Below, one piece after another: positions 24,548 through 32,265 of a DNA stretch of 43,667 nt. Position numbers and translations under genes: made by a program. Location: contig JAFAKN010000505.1 in NCBI GenBank assembly GCA_019235415.1, positions 1 through 43,667 on the forward strand, in the 5' to 3' direction. Numbering within the stretch: position 1 is the stretch's first letter; every line of letters starts with the position of its first letter. The stretch comes from Alphaproteobacteria bacterium (GTDB lineage: Bacteria > Pseudomonadota > Alphaproteobacteria > Reyranellales > Reyranellaceae). The notes beneath the pieces are model-generated. The model was not told the DNA's origin, made no database searches, and saw nothing but the letters and a program-made list of their open reading frames with translations.

Positions 24548-25810
24548 ATTCCTACGGGGAGGCAAATACCGTGCCGCGCTACGGAGCATCGCCGTCGCGA
24601 TACGGCGTAGCCATCGCCAGCGCTGGCTGTGCCTTTCGGCGGCGGCGGCAGCGACCATCTCCTGCAGGAGCCGAGGCAGCCGATCCCGACATTCGCCTGC
24701 GGCGGTCCGTGCTTGCTCCGCGAGTGCGCTGCGATTGGCGAGGGCGTTCGCGATGGCCTGCGCGACGCCTTCGGCATCGTATCGCTCGATCGGCGAGCCC
24801 CAACCGCCATCGAGAGCGGGGCGCGCGAAGGCACAGGCGGCAGGGGCGATGACGGGAATGCCGAGCCGCTCGGCTTCGCTGAAGATGCCCGAGCCGCGCG
24901 TGCGATAGACCTCGGGATCGTACGGCAGCAGCAGGAAATCGGCCTCGGCCAACCGGTGCTCGTAGTCGGCGCGGCTCAGCACGTCCTGGCAAACGCTCAC
25001 ACGCGGTCCCAGCTCGGCCAGCTGTCGGAACAGCGCGGCCTGGTCCGCGGCGTCCGATCCCTCGGTGACGCCGTGGATGAGAAACCGCACGTCGCGATGG
25101 CGCTCGAGCACCGCGACGATCGCCTGCGGCAGCAAGGCATAGCCCTTTGCGCGATTGGCATATCCCAGGCAGACGATGGTCGGAGCCGTCGAGCTGCGGT
25201 CCGTCGGGGGTTCGAGCGGCGAGCGAGCAGGCGCCGGCCCGGGCACGACGCCGACGTCGAGCGACAGCAGCTTGCCGTAATCGTCGGCGAGCGCCGCGGT
25301 TTCACAGAAGAGGCGTAGGCGGCCTTTGCCAACCGCGTCGACGAGCTGTCCGAACGCGGTTCGGCATTCTTGCTCGACGTTGGACGAGGACTGCGGTTCG
25401 CCCGGCCGCTGGAAATGCGGTGGGTAGAGCAGCCACAGCAGCAGCGTCGGCGGCCGCAAGCGTTGTCGAAGGAGCAGAGCGACCGCTTGCACCAGCATCT
25501 GGTCGGCGCAGGGAAGCAGGAGCAAGTCGCCGGCGATCCCTCGTGGACCGCAGGCCAGCGCAAGCTCGGCCGCCATCTGCTCGGCGCCCGAAGCGAACTC
25601 GCTCGGCTGGTCGTAGCGCCGTCCATAGACCGAACGGGTAAAGCAGGGCACGCAGCCGGTGGTTTGGATGACCTCGGGTTCAGCGTAGGCCGAGGCGAGG
25701 CAGGCCGTCTCGACCTCGAGCTTCGCGAGCTCCGCCGCGAGCCTCAGGGCGGCGTTCATGTGATGACCCCCGGCAGACCGCAGGCCAGGATCGATGATCA
25801 GCGCTTTCAC
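24533..25810 (-). CDS. Glycosyltransferase, GT4-like (GT-B fold)
   Basis: 425 residues from GTG 25810, whose GTGA overlaps the stop of the preceding gene. The N-terminal half starts VKALIIDPGLRSAGGHHMNAALRLAAELAK. The C-terminal half has the nucleotide-sugar site of GT4 enzymes: TIVCLGYANRAKGYALLPQAI near 222 and YRTRGSGIFSEAERLGIPVIAP near 325, where the E-x7-E-like pair sits. It probably transfers a sugar from a nucleotide donor in the cytoplasm. An apparently longer frame runs upstream but overlaps the preceding gene. The last residues RNPLPR are encoded by the family-B palindrome, so the original C-terminus may have been changed by its insertion. The acceptor is unknown. Confidence 0.8.
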   Translation of the reverse strand: MKALIIDPGLRSAGGHHMNAALRLAAELAKLEVETACLASAYAEPEVIQTTGCVPCFTRSVYGRRYDQPSEFASGAEQMAAELALACGPRGIAGDLLLLPCADQMLVQAVALLLRQRLRPPTLLLWLLYPPHFQRPGEPQSSSNVEQECRTAFGQLVDAVGKGRLRLFCETAALADDYGKLLSLDVGVVPGPAPARSPLEPPTDRSSTAPTIVCLGYANRAKGYALLPQAIVAVLERHRDVRFLIHGVTEGSDAADQAALFRQLAELGPRVSVCQDVLSRADYEHRLAEADFLLLPYDPEVYRTRGSGIFSEAERLGIPVIAPAACAFARPALDGGWGSPIERYDAEGVAQAIANALANRSALAEQARTAAGECRDRLPRLLQEMVAAAAAERHSQRWRWLRRIATAMLRSAARYLPPRRNPLPR

Positions 25811-26691
25811 GTCACGCCGATCAGCTGGCGCGCGGGTGGGCGCACCACGGCCGCGAGCTGCAGCGCCTGCATGCGCAAGCGCCAGCGCAGCTTGAAATCC
25901 TGCGCCTGGTAGAGATGCTGCGCCGGCGCGTGCACCCTGAGGGCGGGGAAGATGTGCAGCGTGCCGCCGGCGTCGGCGATCGCCTCGTTGAACGCCACGT
26001 GCTCGGAGACCTCGCGACTGCTGTCGTCGAGGCCGCGGTATCGTGAAGGGAGCGCCCAGGAAAGCCGATAGACGGCCAAGCCACCGAAGGCGGACCGCAC
26101 GGCGATCGGCGCCATGGCGAGCGGGATCTCGATCTGCCGGCGGAACACCTCGCGGAACTTCGCTGCTTCGAAGCTTTCCGGCGCGTTTCGGCCCCAGATG
26201 CGGTGCCAACAGTCGTGGGGGCACCAGCGCGGATGGCGCAGCGCCCAGACATCGTAGTAGCGCGGTGCGGCGCTCGCGAAGACGGCGGCGCGCTCCGGTG
26301 ATGCCTCCAGCCAGTCGATTGCCTGGGCGAAGGGCTGCGCCGCAATCGGCTGCGCCAGCACATCGTCGAGATCGGCGACAACGAGATGGTCCCAATCCCC
26401 CTGCGGCAACGCACGCACTCGGTCCAGGCAGGCGTTGCGCAGCCAGGCGATGCGCTCGGTCCGGCGCGGCAGTTGCTCCTCCAGGCAGCCGAAGTCGAGC
26501 ACTTCGCCGCTGCGGCCCGCGGCCAGCCAGTCCTCGAGCACCATGCGCGAGTCGTCGTGCGTGTCGCTGACGGCGAACAGGAAATAGGCCTGCCCGTACA
26601 GTGCAGCCCATCGTCCGAGATTGGCCAGCACCTCGGGCAGATAGGTCGCGCAGTTGCGCGCCAGTCCGGTGACGATCGCCCGCCGTTTCAC
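25807..26691 (-). CDS. Putative glycosyltransferase of GT-A type (unclassified)
   Basis: 294 residues, GTG start at 26691 overlapping the previous stop (GTGA). It begins KRRAIVTGLARNCATYLPEVLANLGRW; FAVSDTHDDSRMVLEDWLA near 40 recalls the nucleotide-binding start of GT-A enzymes. DHLVVADLDDVLAQP near 103 has a D-x-D-D motif suited to a metal ion. AFGGLAVYRL near 200 and SEHVAFNEAIADAGG near 230 look like acceptor and product-site segments. The YYDVWALRHPRW stretch recalls the CAP59/CMT1 (GT69-like) mannosyltransferases, but I cannot confirm that. It lies between two clearer glycosyltransferase genes with overlapping starts, which supports the call. Confidence 0.6.
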   Translation of the reverse strand: MKRRAIVTGLARNCATYLPEVLANLGRWAALYGQAYFLFAVSDTHDDSRMVLEDWLAAGRSGEVLDFGCLEEQLPRRTERIAWLRNACLDRVRALPQGDWDHLVVADLDDVLAQPIAAQPFAQAIDWLEASPERAAVFASAAPRYYDVWALRHPRWCPHDCWHRIWGRNAPESFEAAKFREVFRRQIEIPLAMAPIAVRSAFGGLAVYRLSWALPSRYRGLDDSSREVSEHVAFNEAIADAGGTLHIFPALRVHAPAQHLYQAQDFKLRWRLRMQALQLAAVVRPPARQLIGVT

Positions 26692-27785
26692 CGCGAGCGT
26701 GTCGGCTGCGGCGCTTCGCCTGCCGCATGGCTATTGCCGGCGTGCTCATTGACTGCGGGTCCATTGCCTGCGTTCCGGCGGCCGCGGCGCAGCAGCGCGC
26801 TGAGCCTGCCGTTGCCGGTTTTTTCCGCGGCAGGATCGGACTTGGCAACGGCCTGTGCGATGCTCTTCAAGGCCTCTGCGTGGCGATCCGGGCCAAAAGC
26901 CCGGCGGATGCGATCGGCGTGCGTGTCGAGGGTCTCGTGCACGAGATGCAGAACCTCTTCGCACACTTGTTGCCAAGGCCGCGTCGAGGTGTTGTACGGT
27001 CCGCCCATCACGGCGAGATCCGAGTGCTTGTTGCGGCCGTGCATGCGATAGGCATACAGCGGCTCGTGCAGCGCGATCACCCCGCTCAACAGACAAGCCA
27101 GCGTCGAGAGGTAGAAGTCGACATAAAGCCGGAGACGATGGTCCTCCGGCATCAGCACCAGATCGACGAAGCTGCGACGCAGCATCATGCTGGCCATGCT
27201 GTTGGTGGCTGTCGTGGGCGTCCAGGCGGTACGCAGCGTGAATTGCGGCTTGGCCGAATAGGTGAGCAAGCCGGTCGCCGGATCGACGGCCGGCAGATGG
27301 GCGGCATCGATGCTGCGCTCTGCCGGCTCGTCGAACAACGAGTCGAACCACCATGCCGTGCCGGCGAGCAGCCGGCCGCCGGCATCGACCACGTGCGAGT
27401 CGCAGTAGGTGAGGGCGACCGGAAAGTCGGTGTTGAGATGCGCGGCGAGATGGCGCTCGATGAAGCGCTCATACCAGACGTCGTCGGAATCGAGGACGGC
27501 GACGAAGGGCGTCTCGAGCTCGGCCAGGCCGCGCCGGATGGCGCCGCACTGGCCGAGGTTGGCGGGGTTCGCGAGGTAGCGAAAACGCCGGTCGTCGAGC
27601 CTGGCCAGGCAATCCCGGATGGCGGCGTCGGAATCGTCGCTCGAGGCATCGTCGACCACGACGACCTGCAGGTCGTGCACCGTCTGGTGGGCGACCGATT
27701 CGATAGCCTGCACGACGAAGTCGCCGTTGTCGTGGTTGGGGATCACCACGCCGACGGTCGGTGCAAAGGGCATACTCGACGCCAT
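26688..27785 (-). CDS. Family 2 glycosyltransferase
   Basis: 365 residues. TVGVVIPNHDNGDFVVQAIESV at the start, VVVVDDASSDDSDAAI near 37 and VAVLDSDDVWYERFIERHLA near 93 are the GT2 donor- and metal-binding motifs. The C-terminal 60 residues are low-complexity and basic (GNGPAVNEHAGNSHAAGEAPQPTRSR region). An in-frame ATG at 27773 has the better-placed AGAGGA and may be the true start. It is the first gene of the three-gene set; sugar and acceptor are not determinable. Confidence 0.85.
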   Translation of the reverse strand: MASSMPFAPTVGVVIPNHDNGDFVVQAIESVAHQTVHDLQVVVVDDASSDDSDAAIRDCLARLDDRRFRYLANPANLGQCGAIRRGLAELETPFVAVLDSDDVWYERFIERHLAAHLNTDFPVALTYCDSHVVDAGGRLLAGTAWWFDSLFDEPAERSIDAAHLPAVDPATGLLTYSAKPQFTLRTAWTPTTATNSMASMMLRRSFVDLVLMPEDHRLRLYVDFYLSTLACLLSGVIALHEPLYAYRMHGRNKHSDLAVMGGPYNTSTRPWQQVCEEVLHLVHETLDTHADRIRRAFGPDRHAEALKSIAQAVAKSDPAAEKTGNGRLSALLRRGRRNAGNGPAVNEHAGNSHAAGEAPQPTRSR

Positions 27786-27852
27786 CCTCTGCTAATTGCA
27801 GCCCCATTGTTGGGGAGACCCGGGCGGCCGGCAATCCCGAATGAAGATCGAG

Positions 27853-28833
27853 CTAAGCTGCGTGTAAGAAACGGGCCAGCCGCCGATCGATGATCTGCTC
27901 GGCTTCGCTCATGGTGCGGTCGATCAGCTCCTTGACGGTCGGGATGTCGTGGATCAGGCCGGCCACCATGCCGCACGACCAGGCGCCAGCGTCCATCTCG
28001 CCCTTGGTCATGATGCGCGGATAGACGCCGGCCACCTCGGGCAGGATGTCCTCGAACTTGATCTTGGGCCCGAGCGTGCGCTCCTTCTCGATCAGCCGCT
28101 CGACGGCGGCGTTCTTCAACACCCGTTCGGTGTTGCGCAACGGACGCATGACCAGCCGGGTGTCGAGCTCGCTGGCCGCCAGCAGGGCCTGCTTTACGTT
28201 GTCGTGGACCGGCGCTTCCTTGGTGGCGATGAACCGGGTGCCCATGTTCATGCCGTCGGCGCCGAGCGACAGCGCCGCCACCAGGGAACGGCCGTCCGCC
28301 ATGCCGCCCGAGGCGACGAACGGGATGGCGAGCTCCTCGGCGGCGCGCGGCAGCAGGATGAAGTTTGGCACGTCGTCCTCGCCCGGATGACCGCCGCATT
28401 CGAAGCCGTCGACGCTCACGGCATCGCAGCCGATCGACTGTGCCTTCAGCGAATGGCGCACCGAAGTGCACTTGTGGATCACCTTGATGCCGGCCTCCTT
28501 GAGTGCCGGCAGCCATTTCTGCGGGTTGTTGCCGGCCGTCTCGACGATCTTAACGCCGCCTTCGATGATGGTCCGGATGTAGCCTGGATAGTCCGGCGGC
28601 GTGACCGCGGGCAGGAAGGTGAGGTTGACGCCGAACGGCCGGTTGGTCATTTCGCGGCAGCGCCGGATCTCGTCGGCGAGGTCCTGCGGCGTGCGCTGGG
28701 TCAGTCCCGTGATGATGCCAAGCCCGCCGGCCGACGACACGGCGGCGGCTAGCTCGGCGAAGCCCACGAAATGCATGCCGCCCTGGATGATCGGATGTTC
28801 GATCTCGAACAGTTCGGTGATCCTTGTCTTCAT
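27853..28833 (-). CDS. Nitronate monooxygenase / 2-nitropropane dioxygenase-like FMN enzyme
   Basis: 326 residues, TIM barrel. ELFEIEHPIIQGGMHFVG opens the protein; GGLGIITGL near 36, GVNLTFLP near 68, VDGFECGGHPGEDD near 140 (with the conserved His next to FMN) and FVASGGMADGRSLVAALSLGADGMNMGTRF from about 168 are all typical. Such enzymes oxidise alkyl nitronates, e.g. 3-nitropropionate, to carbonyl plus nitrite. Some family members with the same fold act on enoyl-ACP or other substrates. GAGGACG precedes ATG 28833. It is transcribed alone, divergent from the histidine kinase. Confidence 0.88.
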   Translation of the reverse strand: MKTRITELFEIEHPIIQGGMHFVGFAELAAAVSSAGGLGIITGLTQRTPQDLADEIRRCREMTNRPFGVNLTFLPAVTPPDYPGYIRTIIEGGVKIVETAGNNPQKWLPALKEAGIKVIHKCTSVRHSLKAQSIGCDAVSVDGFECGGHPGEDDVPNFILLPRAAEELAIPFVASGGMADGRSLVAALSLGADGMNMGTRFIATKEAPVHDNVKQALLAASELDTRLVMRPLRNTERVLKNAAVERLIEKERTLGPKIKFEDILPEVAGVYPRIMTKGEMDAGAWSCGMVAGLIHDIPTVKELIDRTMSEAEQIIDRRLARFLHAA

Positions 28834-28974
28834 GCGGGACGTCCTCGGCTGGTGGTTTGACGGTCGTCAGCATCAGTGTGGTTTCGAAACCTGTCAAAGT
28901 ATGGTTTTTGCGGCCCCATTTAGTTTTTGCCGGTCGAGCTTTCACGGGTCCGGCCGGATGGCTAAACTTTCTGC
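28834..28974. promoter_or_regulatory. Divergent intergenic region between nitronate monooxygenase and histidine kinase
   Basis: 141 bases, less GC-rich than the surroundings, must carry the promoters of both genes. TTTTTGC occurs twice at about 28904 and 28924. No firm -35/-10 pair or operator is visible. Confidence 0.35.
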
Positions 28975-30348
28975 ATGCCGGGGAAAGGTGACACCGAGAC
29001 GCTGCTGCAGACCATCGTCGAAGGTCTCGGCCAGCCTTTCTATGCCGTCGACCGGGACTGGCGCTTCACGATCTTCAACGGCGACGCGGCGCGCTATTTC
29101 GGGCTCGCGAAGGAGAAGGTGGTGGGCCGCACGGTGTGGGACGTCTTTCCCCACGAAGCGCATGCCGAGCGCGGCCGCATCCTGATGGATGCCATGGCGC
29201 GACGCCAGGTCGTGCGTGGCGAAACCCTGTCGATGATCGAATCGCGCTGGGTCCAGTATTGCCTGTTTCCGCTCGGCGACGGGATTGGCGTGATCTTCCG
29301 CGACGTCACCGACCGCAAGCGCGCCGAGGAGCGTCGCGAGGCGGCCGAAGAGGCGCTGCGCAAGCGCACCATGGAACTGGAGGCGGTGCTCGAGACCATC
29401 CCGACCGCTGTTCTGTTCACCTACGACCCGCAGGGTCGCAGTGTCGTCGCCAACCAACGTGCGATCGAGCTGTTGCGCTTGCCGCGGCGCACCGAGCTGT
29501 CGCTGTCGACGCAGCTGCACAGCTGGCCGGCACACCGCGTTTTGCGCGACGGCGAACCCGTCCCGCTGAGCGGGTTGCCGCTGCAGCGCGCGGTGCGCGG
29601 TGAAAAGGTCGGCGACGAGGTGCTGGAGATCGAATTCGACGACGGCGAGCGCCGCACCCTGCTGGTGCGGGCCGCCTGCCTGAGGTCGGCGCAAGGCGAC
29701 ATCCAGGGTGCGGTGTGCGCCGTGGCCGACGTGACGGAGCGGCATCGCTACGAGGAACATCTCAAGCTGATGCTGAACGAGCTCAATCACCGGGTGAAGA
29801 ACACGCTGGCGATCGTGCAGTCGCTCGCCGCCCTGACGCTGAAGGACATAGACGTCACGGCGCGCCGCGACTTCGAGCAGCGCCTGCTGACTTTGAGCGC
29901 GGTCTACAGCCTGCTGACCGATGCCAGCTGGGACGGCGCGCAGCTGCACGACGTGGTGCACGCCTCGCTCAAGGCCCACCTCGCTGGCCGCAGCGGGCGC
30001 TTGCTGCTCGAGGGCGACGACTTCCGGGTTCATCCCAAGAGCGCCATCGCCATCTCGATGGCCCTGCACGAGCTCGGCACCAACGCGCTGAAATACGGCG
30101 CCCTGTCGGCCGACGGCGGCACGGTCGCCATGCGCTGGACGACCAAGGATCGCCGCTTCCGCCTGCGCTGGGAGGAACGCGGCGGTCCCGCGGTGGCACC
30201 TCCCAAGCACAAGGGCTTCGGCTCGCGCCTGATCGAACGCGGCCTGGCGGCCGAGCTGCGTGGCGACGTGCGGCTCGAGTACCGGCCGGGAGGCGTGGTC
30301 TGCAGCATCGACGCGCCGATCGATATCGTCCGCGACGGGCTCCCGTAG
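28975..30348 (+). CDS. PAS-domain sensor histidine kinase, HWE type
   Basis: 457 residues, no membrane segment, so cytoplasmic. A PAS domain (QPFYAVDRDWRFTIFNGDAARYFG, about 19-120) is followed by a short coiled region (RKRAEERREAAEEALRKRT) and a second PAS-like domain (about 130-255). The HWE core follows: LNELNHRVKNTLAIVQSLA with the phospho-accepting His near 272, HELGTNALKYGALS (N box, about 364-377), and the W-x-E motif in RWEERGGP near 400. GFGSRLIERGLAAEL closes the ATP site. HWE kinases are common in Alphaproteobacteria and often answer light, redox or general stress. It is followed two bases later by its likely partner regulator. Confidence 0.93.
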   Translation: MPGKGDTETLLQTIVEGLGQPFYAVDRDWRFTIFNGDAARYFGLAKEKVVGRTVWDVFPHEAHAERGRILMDAMARRQVVRGETLSMIESRWVQYCLFPLGDGIGVIFRDVTDRKRAEERREAAEEALRKRTMELEAVLETIPTAVLFTYDPQGRSVVANQRAIELLRLPRRTELSLSTQLHSWPAHRVLRDGEPVPLSGLPLQRAVRGEKVGDEVLEIEFDDGERRTLLVRAACLRSAQGDIQGAVCAVADVTERHRYEEHLKLMLNELNHRVKNTLAIVQSLAALTLKDIDVTARRDFEQRLLTLSAVYSLLTDASWDGAQLHDVVHASLKAHLAGRSGRLLLEGDDFRVHPKSAIAISMALHELGTNALKYGALSADGGTVAMRWTTKDRRFRLRWEERGGPAVAPPKHKGFGSRLIERGLAAELRGDVRLEYRPGGVVCSIDAPIDIVRDGLP

Positions 30349-30350
30349 CC

Positions 30351-30719
30351 ATGGCGGACCGACCGAAGATGCGCGTGCTGGTGGTCGAGGACGAGGTGCT
30401 GGTCGGCATGCTGCTCGAAGACATGCTGTGCGATCTCGACTACGAGGTCGCCGTTATTTCGACCAATCTCGTCGACGCGCTGGAGCAGGCCGCCTCGGCC
30501 GACTTCGACCTCGCGGTGCTCGACGTGAACCTGAACGGCCAACAGAGCTTCCCGGTCGCCGATGTCATTCGCCGGCGTGGCCTGCCGTTCCTGTTCGCCA
30601 CCGGCTACGGCACCAGCGTCCTGGTCTCGCCGCATGCCGGCGTGCCGGTAGTGCAGAAGCCTTTCGGGCGCGAGGAGCTGCGGCGCGCATTGGCCAAGCT
30701 CACCGCGGGCTTTGCCTGA
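30351..30719 (+). CDS. Single-domain response regulator (receiver only)
   Basis: 122 residues: VLVVEDEVLVGMLLEDML with the acidic pocket, the phospho-accepting Asp in LAVLDVNLNGQ (about residue 57), Thr in FATGYG and the conserved Lys in VVQKPFG near 103. No output domain is present, the usual form of receivers paired with HWE kinases, which act by protein contacts or in a phosphorelay. It starts two bases after the kinase stop. Its last 20 bases overlap, tail to tail, the amine oxidase gene. Confidence 0.93.
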   Translation: MADRPKMRVLVVEDEVLVGMLLEDMLCDLDYEVAVISTNLVDALEQAASADFDLAVLDVNLNGQQSFPVADVIRRRGLPFLFATGYGTSVLVSPHAGVPVVQKPFGREELRRALAKLTAGFA

Positions 30720-32265
30720 CCTGCTCGGCAATTCGCTCGACCGTATGGTGGGCCGACTGCACGGCGCCTTCCTGCCAGGCGGTTATGTAGCTCATGTGCT
30801 CGCCGGCGAAATGGAACGGCCCGTCGCCCGCCAGAAGGACGGGATAAACCTCCGACCTTCCGCCGGGCACGTCGTCCCAGTCCATCCAGGCGCCGAGCGA
30901 GAAGGGGATCTTCGACCAGGCGACCGAGACGCCCGACCTCACTCGCTTGGCATAGCCGGGATGCAGCCGCTCGCCGTCATCGATGGCCGCGGCTGCCCGT
31001 TCCGCCGGAGTCATGGCCAAGAAGCGTTGAGCGGCCGCCTGTGCCCAGATGTAGGCGCCGACCAGCACGCCTCTCTCTGCCTGGAAACCGTGCGAGGGGT
31101 ACCAGATCTGCGTGATGTCGCGGGCGGTCCAGCTGATGCCGCCATAGATGGCGTCGTCGAGCTCCCACCAGCGGCGCTCGGCTTCGAACGCCACCTTGAC
31201 CGCGGGAAAATATCCCTCGGCTCCGCGCTCGATCGCGGCTTTCACCGGTGGCGCGAAGTCGCTGGCGATCGACTTCAGCACCGGCAGCGGAATGGTGCAG
31301 ACGACGAAGTCGGCCTCGTGCGCCTGCTGTCCCCCGGTGCGGCGGTCGCGCGTGACGATTCGCGCCTGCTCCCCGGCCCGGCGGATCTCGATCACCTCCT
31401 GGTTCAGGCGCACGATCTCGCCCAGCGCGCGGGCGAAAGCGCGCGGAATCGCATCCATGCCGTCGACCGGCTGCAGCATGGTGGGCTCCTGGTTCCAGGA
31501 CTCCGCGAAGCTCAGCGCCAGCGCGATCGGCAAAGCGGCGGGGCCGGCGATGGCGTCCAGAGGCAACGGCGGCAGCAGCTCGCCGCGCTGCGTGCCGGCG
31601 CCCGGCGTCGCATCCTCGCTCGCGTAGCCGGCGCGCGAGGAGCCGGCATAGCTGAGATCGCGCCGCAGGGCGCCGAACACCGCGAGCAGCGTTCGGACCG
31701 CCGCATCGTCCGGCGCGTTGCGGGCGGCCAGGGCGGCGATGGCACCGCGCGTGTCCGCCTGCAGTCGCCGCAGCCTTTGCGGCTTGCCGTCGAACTGGGA
31801 ATCGGACTGTAGGAGGGCGGCGCGGTTGTCGTTGACCAAGAGCTCGAGCGGCACGCCGAGCTCGCGGCAATAGCCCAGGATGCCGCGATGATGGCCGGCA
31901 AGCCGCGCTGCGCCGGCGTTGAAGTAGAGATGGCGAGCGTTGTCCCAGGGCACCTCTTGCACCGAATCGGTCTCGACGATCCGATCGCCGCCGCGCACGG
32001 TCCACACCCGTCCGCCGGCCCGGTCGCGCGCCTCCAGCACGGTGCATTGGTAGCCGGCCTGGCGCAGGCAGTAGGCAGCCGTCATTCCGGCAATCCCGGC
32101 ACCCAGAATGACGACCCGCCGGCCCTGGCCGGATCCGGGTGTCAACTGCGGCGGCGCCGCGTAGGCCACCGGCGTGGGCAGGAAGCCCATCAGGTTCGCG
32201 GCCGACCATGCCGCCGCCGAGCCGGCGAGATCGAGCAAGCTGCGACGCGAGATGTCGCGCGCCAT
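30700..32265 (-). CDS. Tat-exported flavin amine oxidase (monoamine / L-amino acid oxidase-like)
   Basis: 521 residues. The N-terminus ISRRSLLDLAGSAAAWSAANL has a twin-arginine signal. Then GRRVVILGAGIAGMTAAYCLRQAG and VLEARDRAGGRVWT bind the FAD dinucleotide (about 48-90), and HFAGEHMSYITAWQEGAVQSAHHT near the C-terminus holds the flavin and substrate aromatic cage (AWQEGA). It oxidises amines or L-amino acids to imines with H2O2 formed, probably in the periplasm with folded FAD. It starts at ATG 32265, overlapping the stop of the acyl-CoA ligase gene (TGATG), so the two are one transcript. Confidence 0.9.
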   Translation of the reverse strand: MARDISRRSLLDLAGSAAAWSAANLMGFLPTPVAYAAPPQLTPGSGQGRRVVILGAGIAGMTAAYCLRQAGYQCTVLEARDRAGGRVWTVRGGDRIVETDSVQEVPWDNARHLYFNAGAARLAGHHRGILGYCRELGVPLELLVNDNRAALLQSDSQFDGKPQRLRRLQADTRGAIAALAARNAPDDAAVRTLLAVFGALRRDLSYAGSSRAGYASEDATPGAGTQRGELLPPLPLDAIAGPAALPIALALSFAESWNQEPTMLQPVDGMDAIPRAFARALGEIVRLNQEVIEIRRAGEQARIVTRDRRTGGQQAHEADFVVCTIPLPVLKSIASDFAPPVKAAIERGAEGYFPAVKVAFEAERRWWELDDAIYGGISWTARDITQIWYPSHGFQAERGVLVGAYIWAQAAAQRFLAMTPAERAAAAIDDGERLHPGYAKRVRSGVSVAWSKIPFSLGAWMDWDDVPGGRSEVYPVLLAGDGPFHFAGEHMSYITAWQEGAVQSAHHTVERIAEQVRQSPR

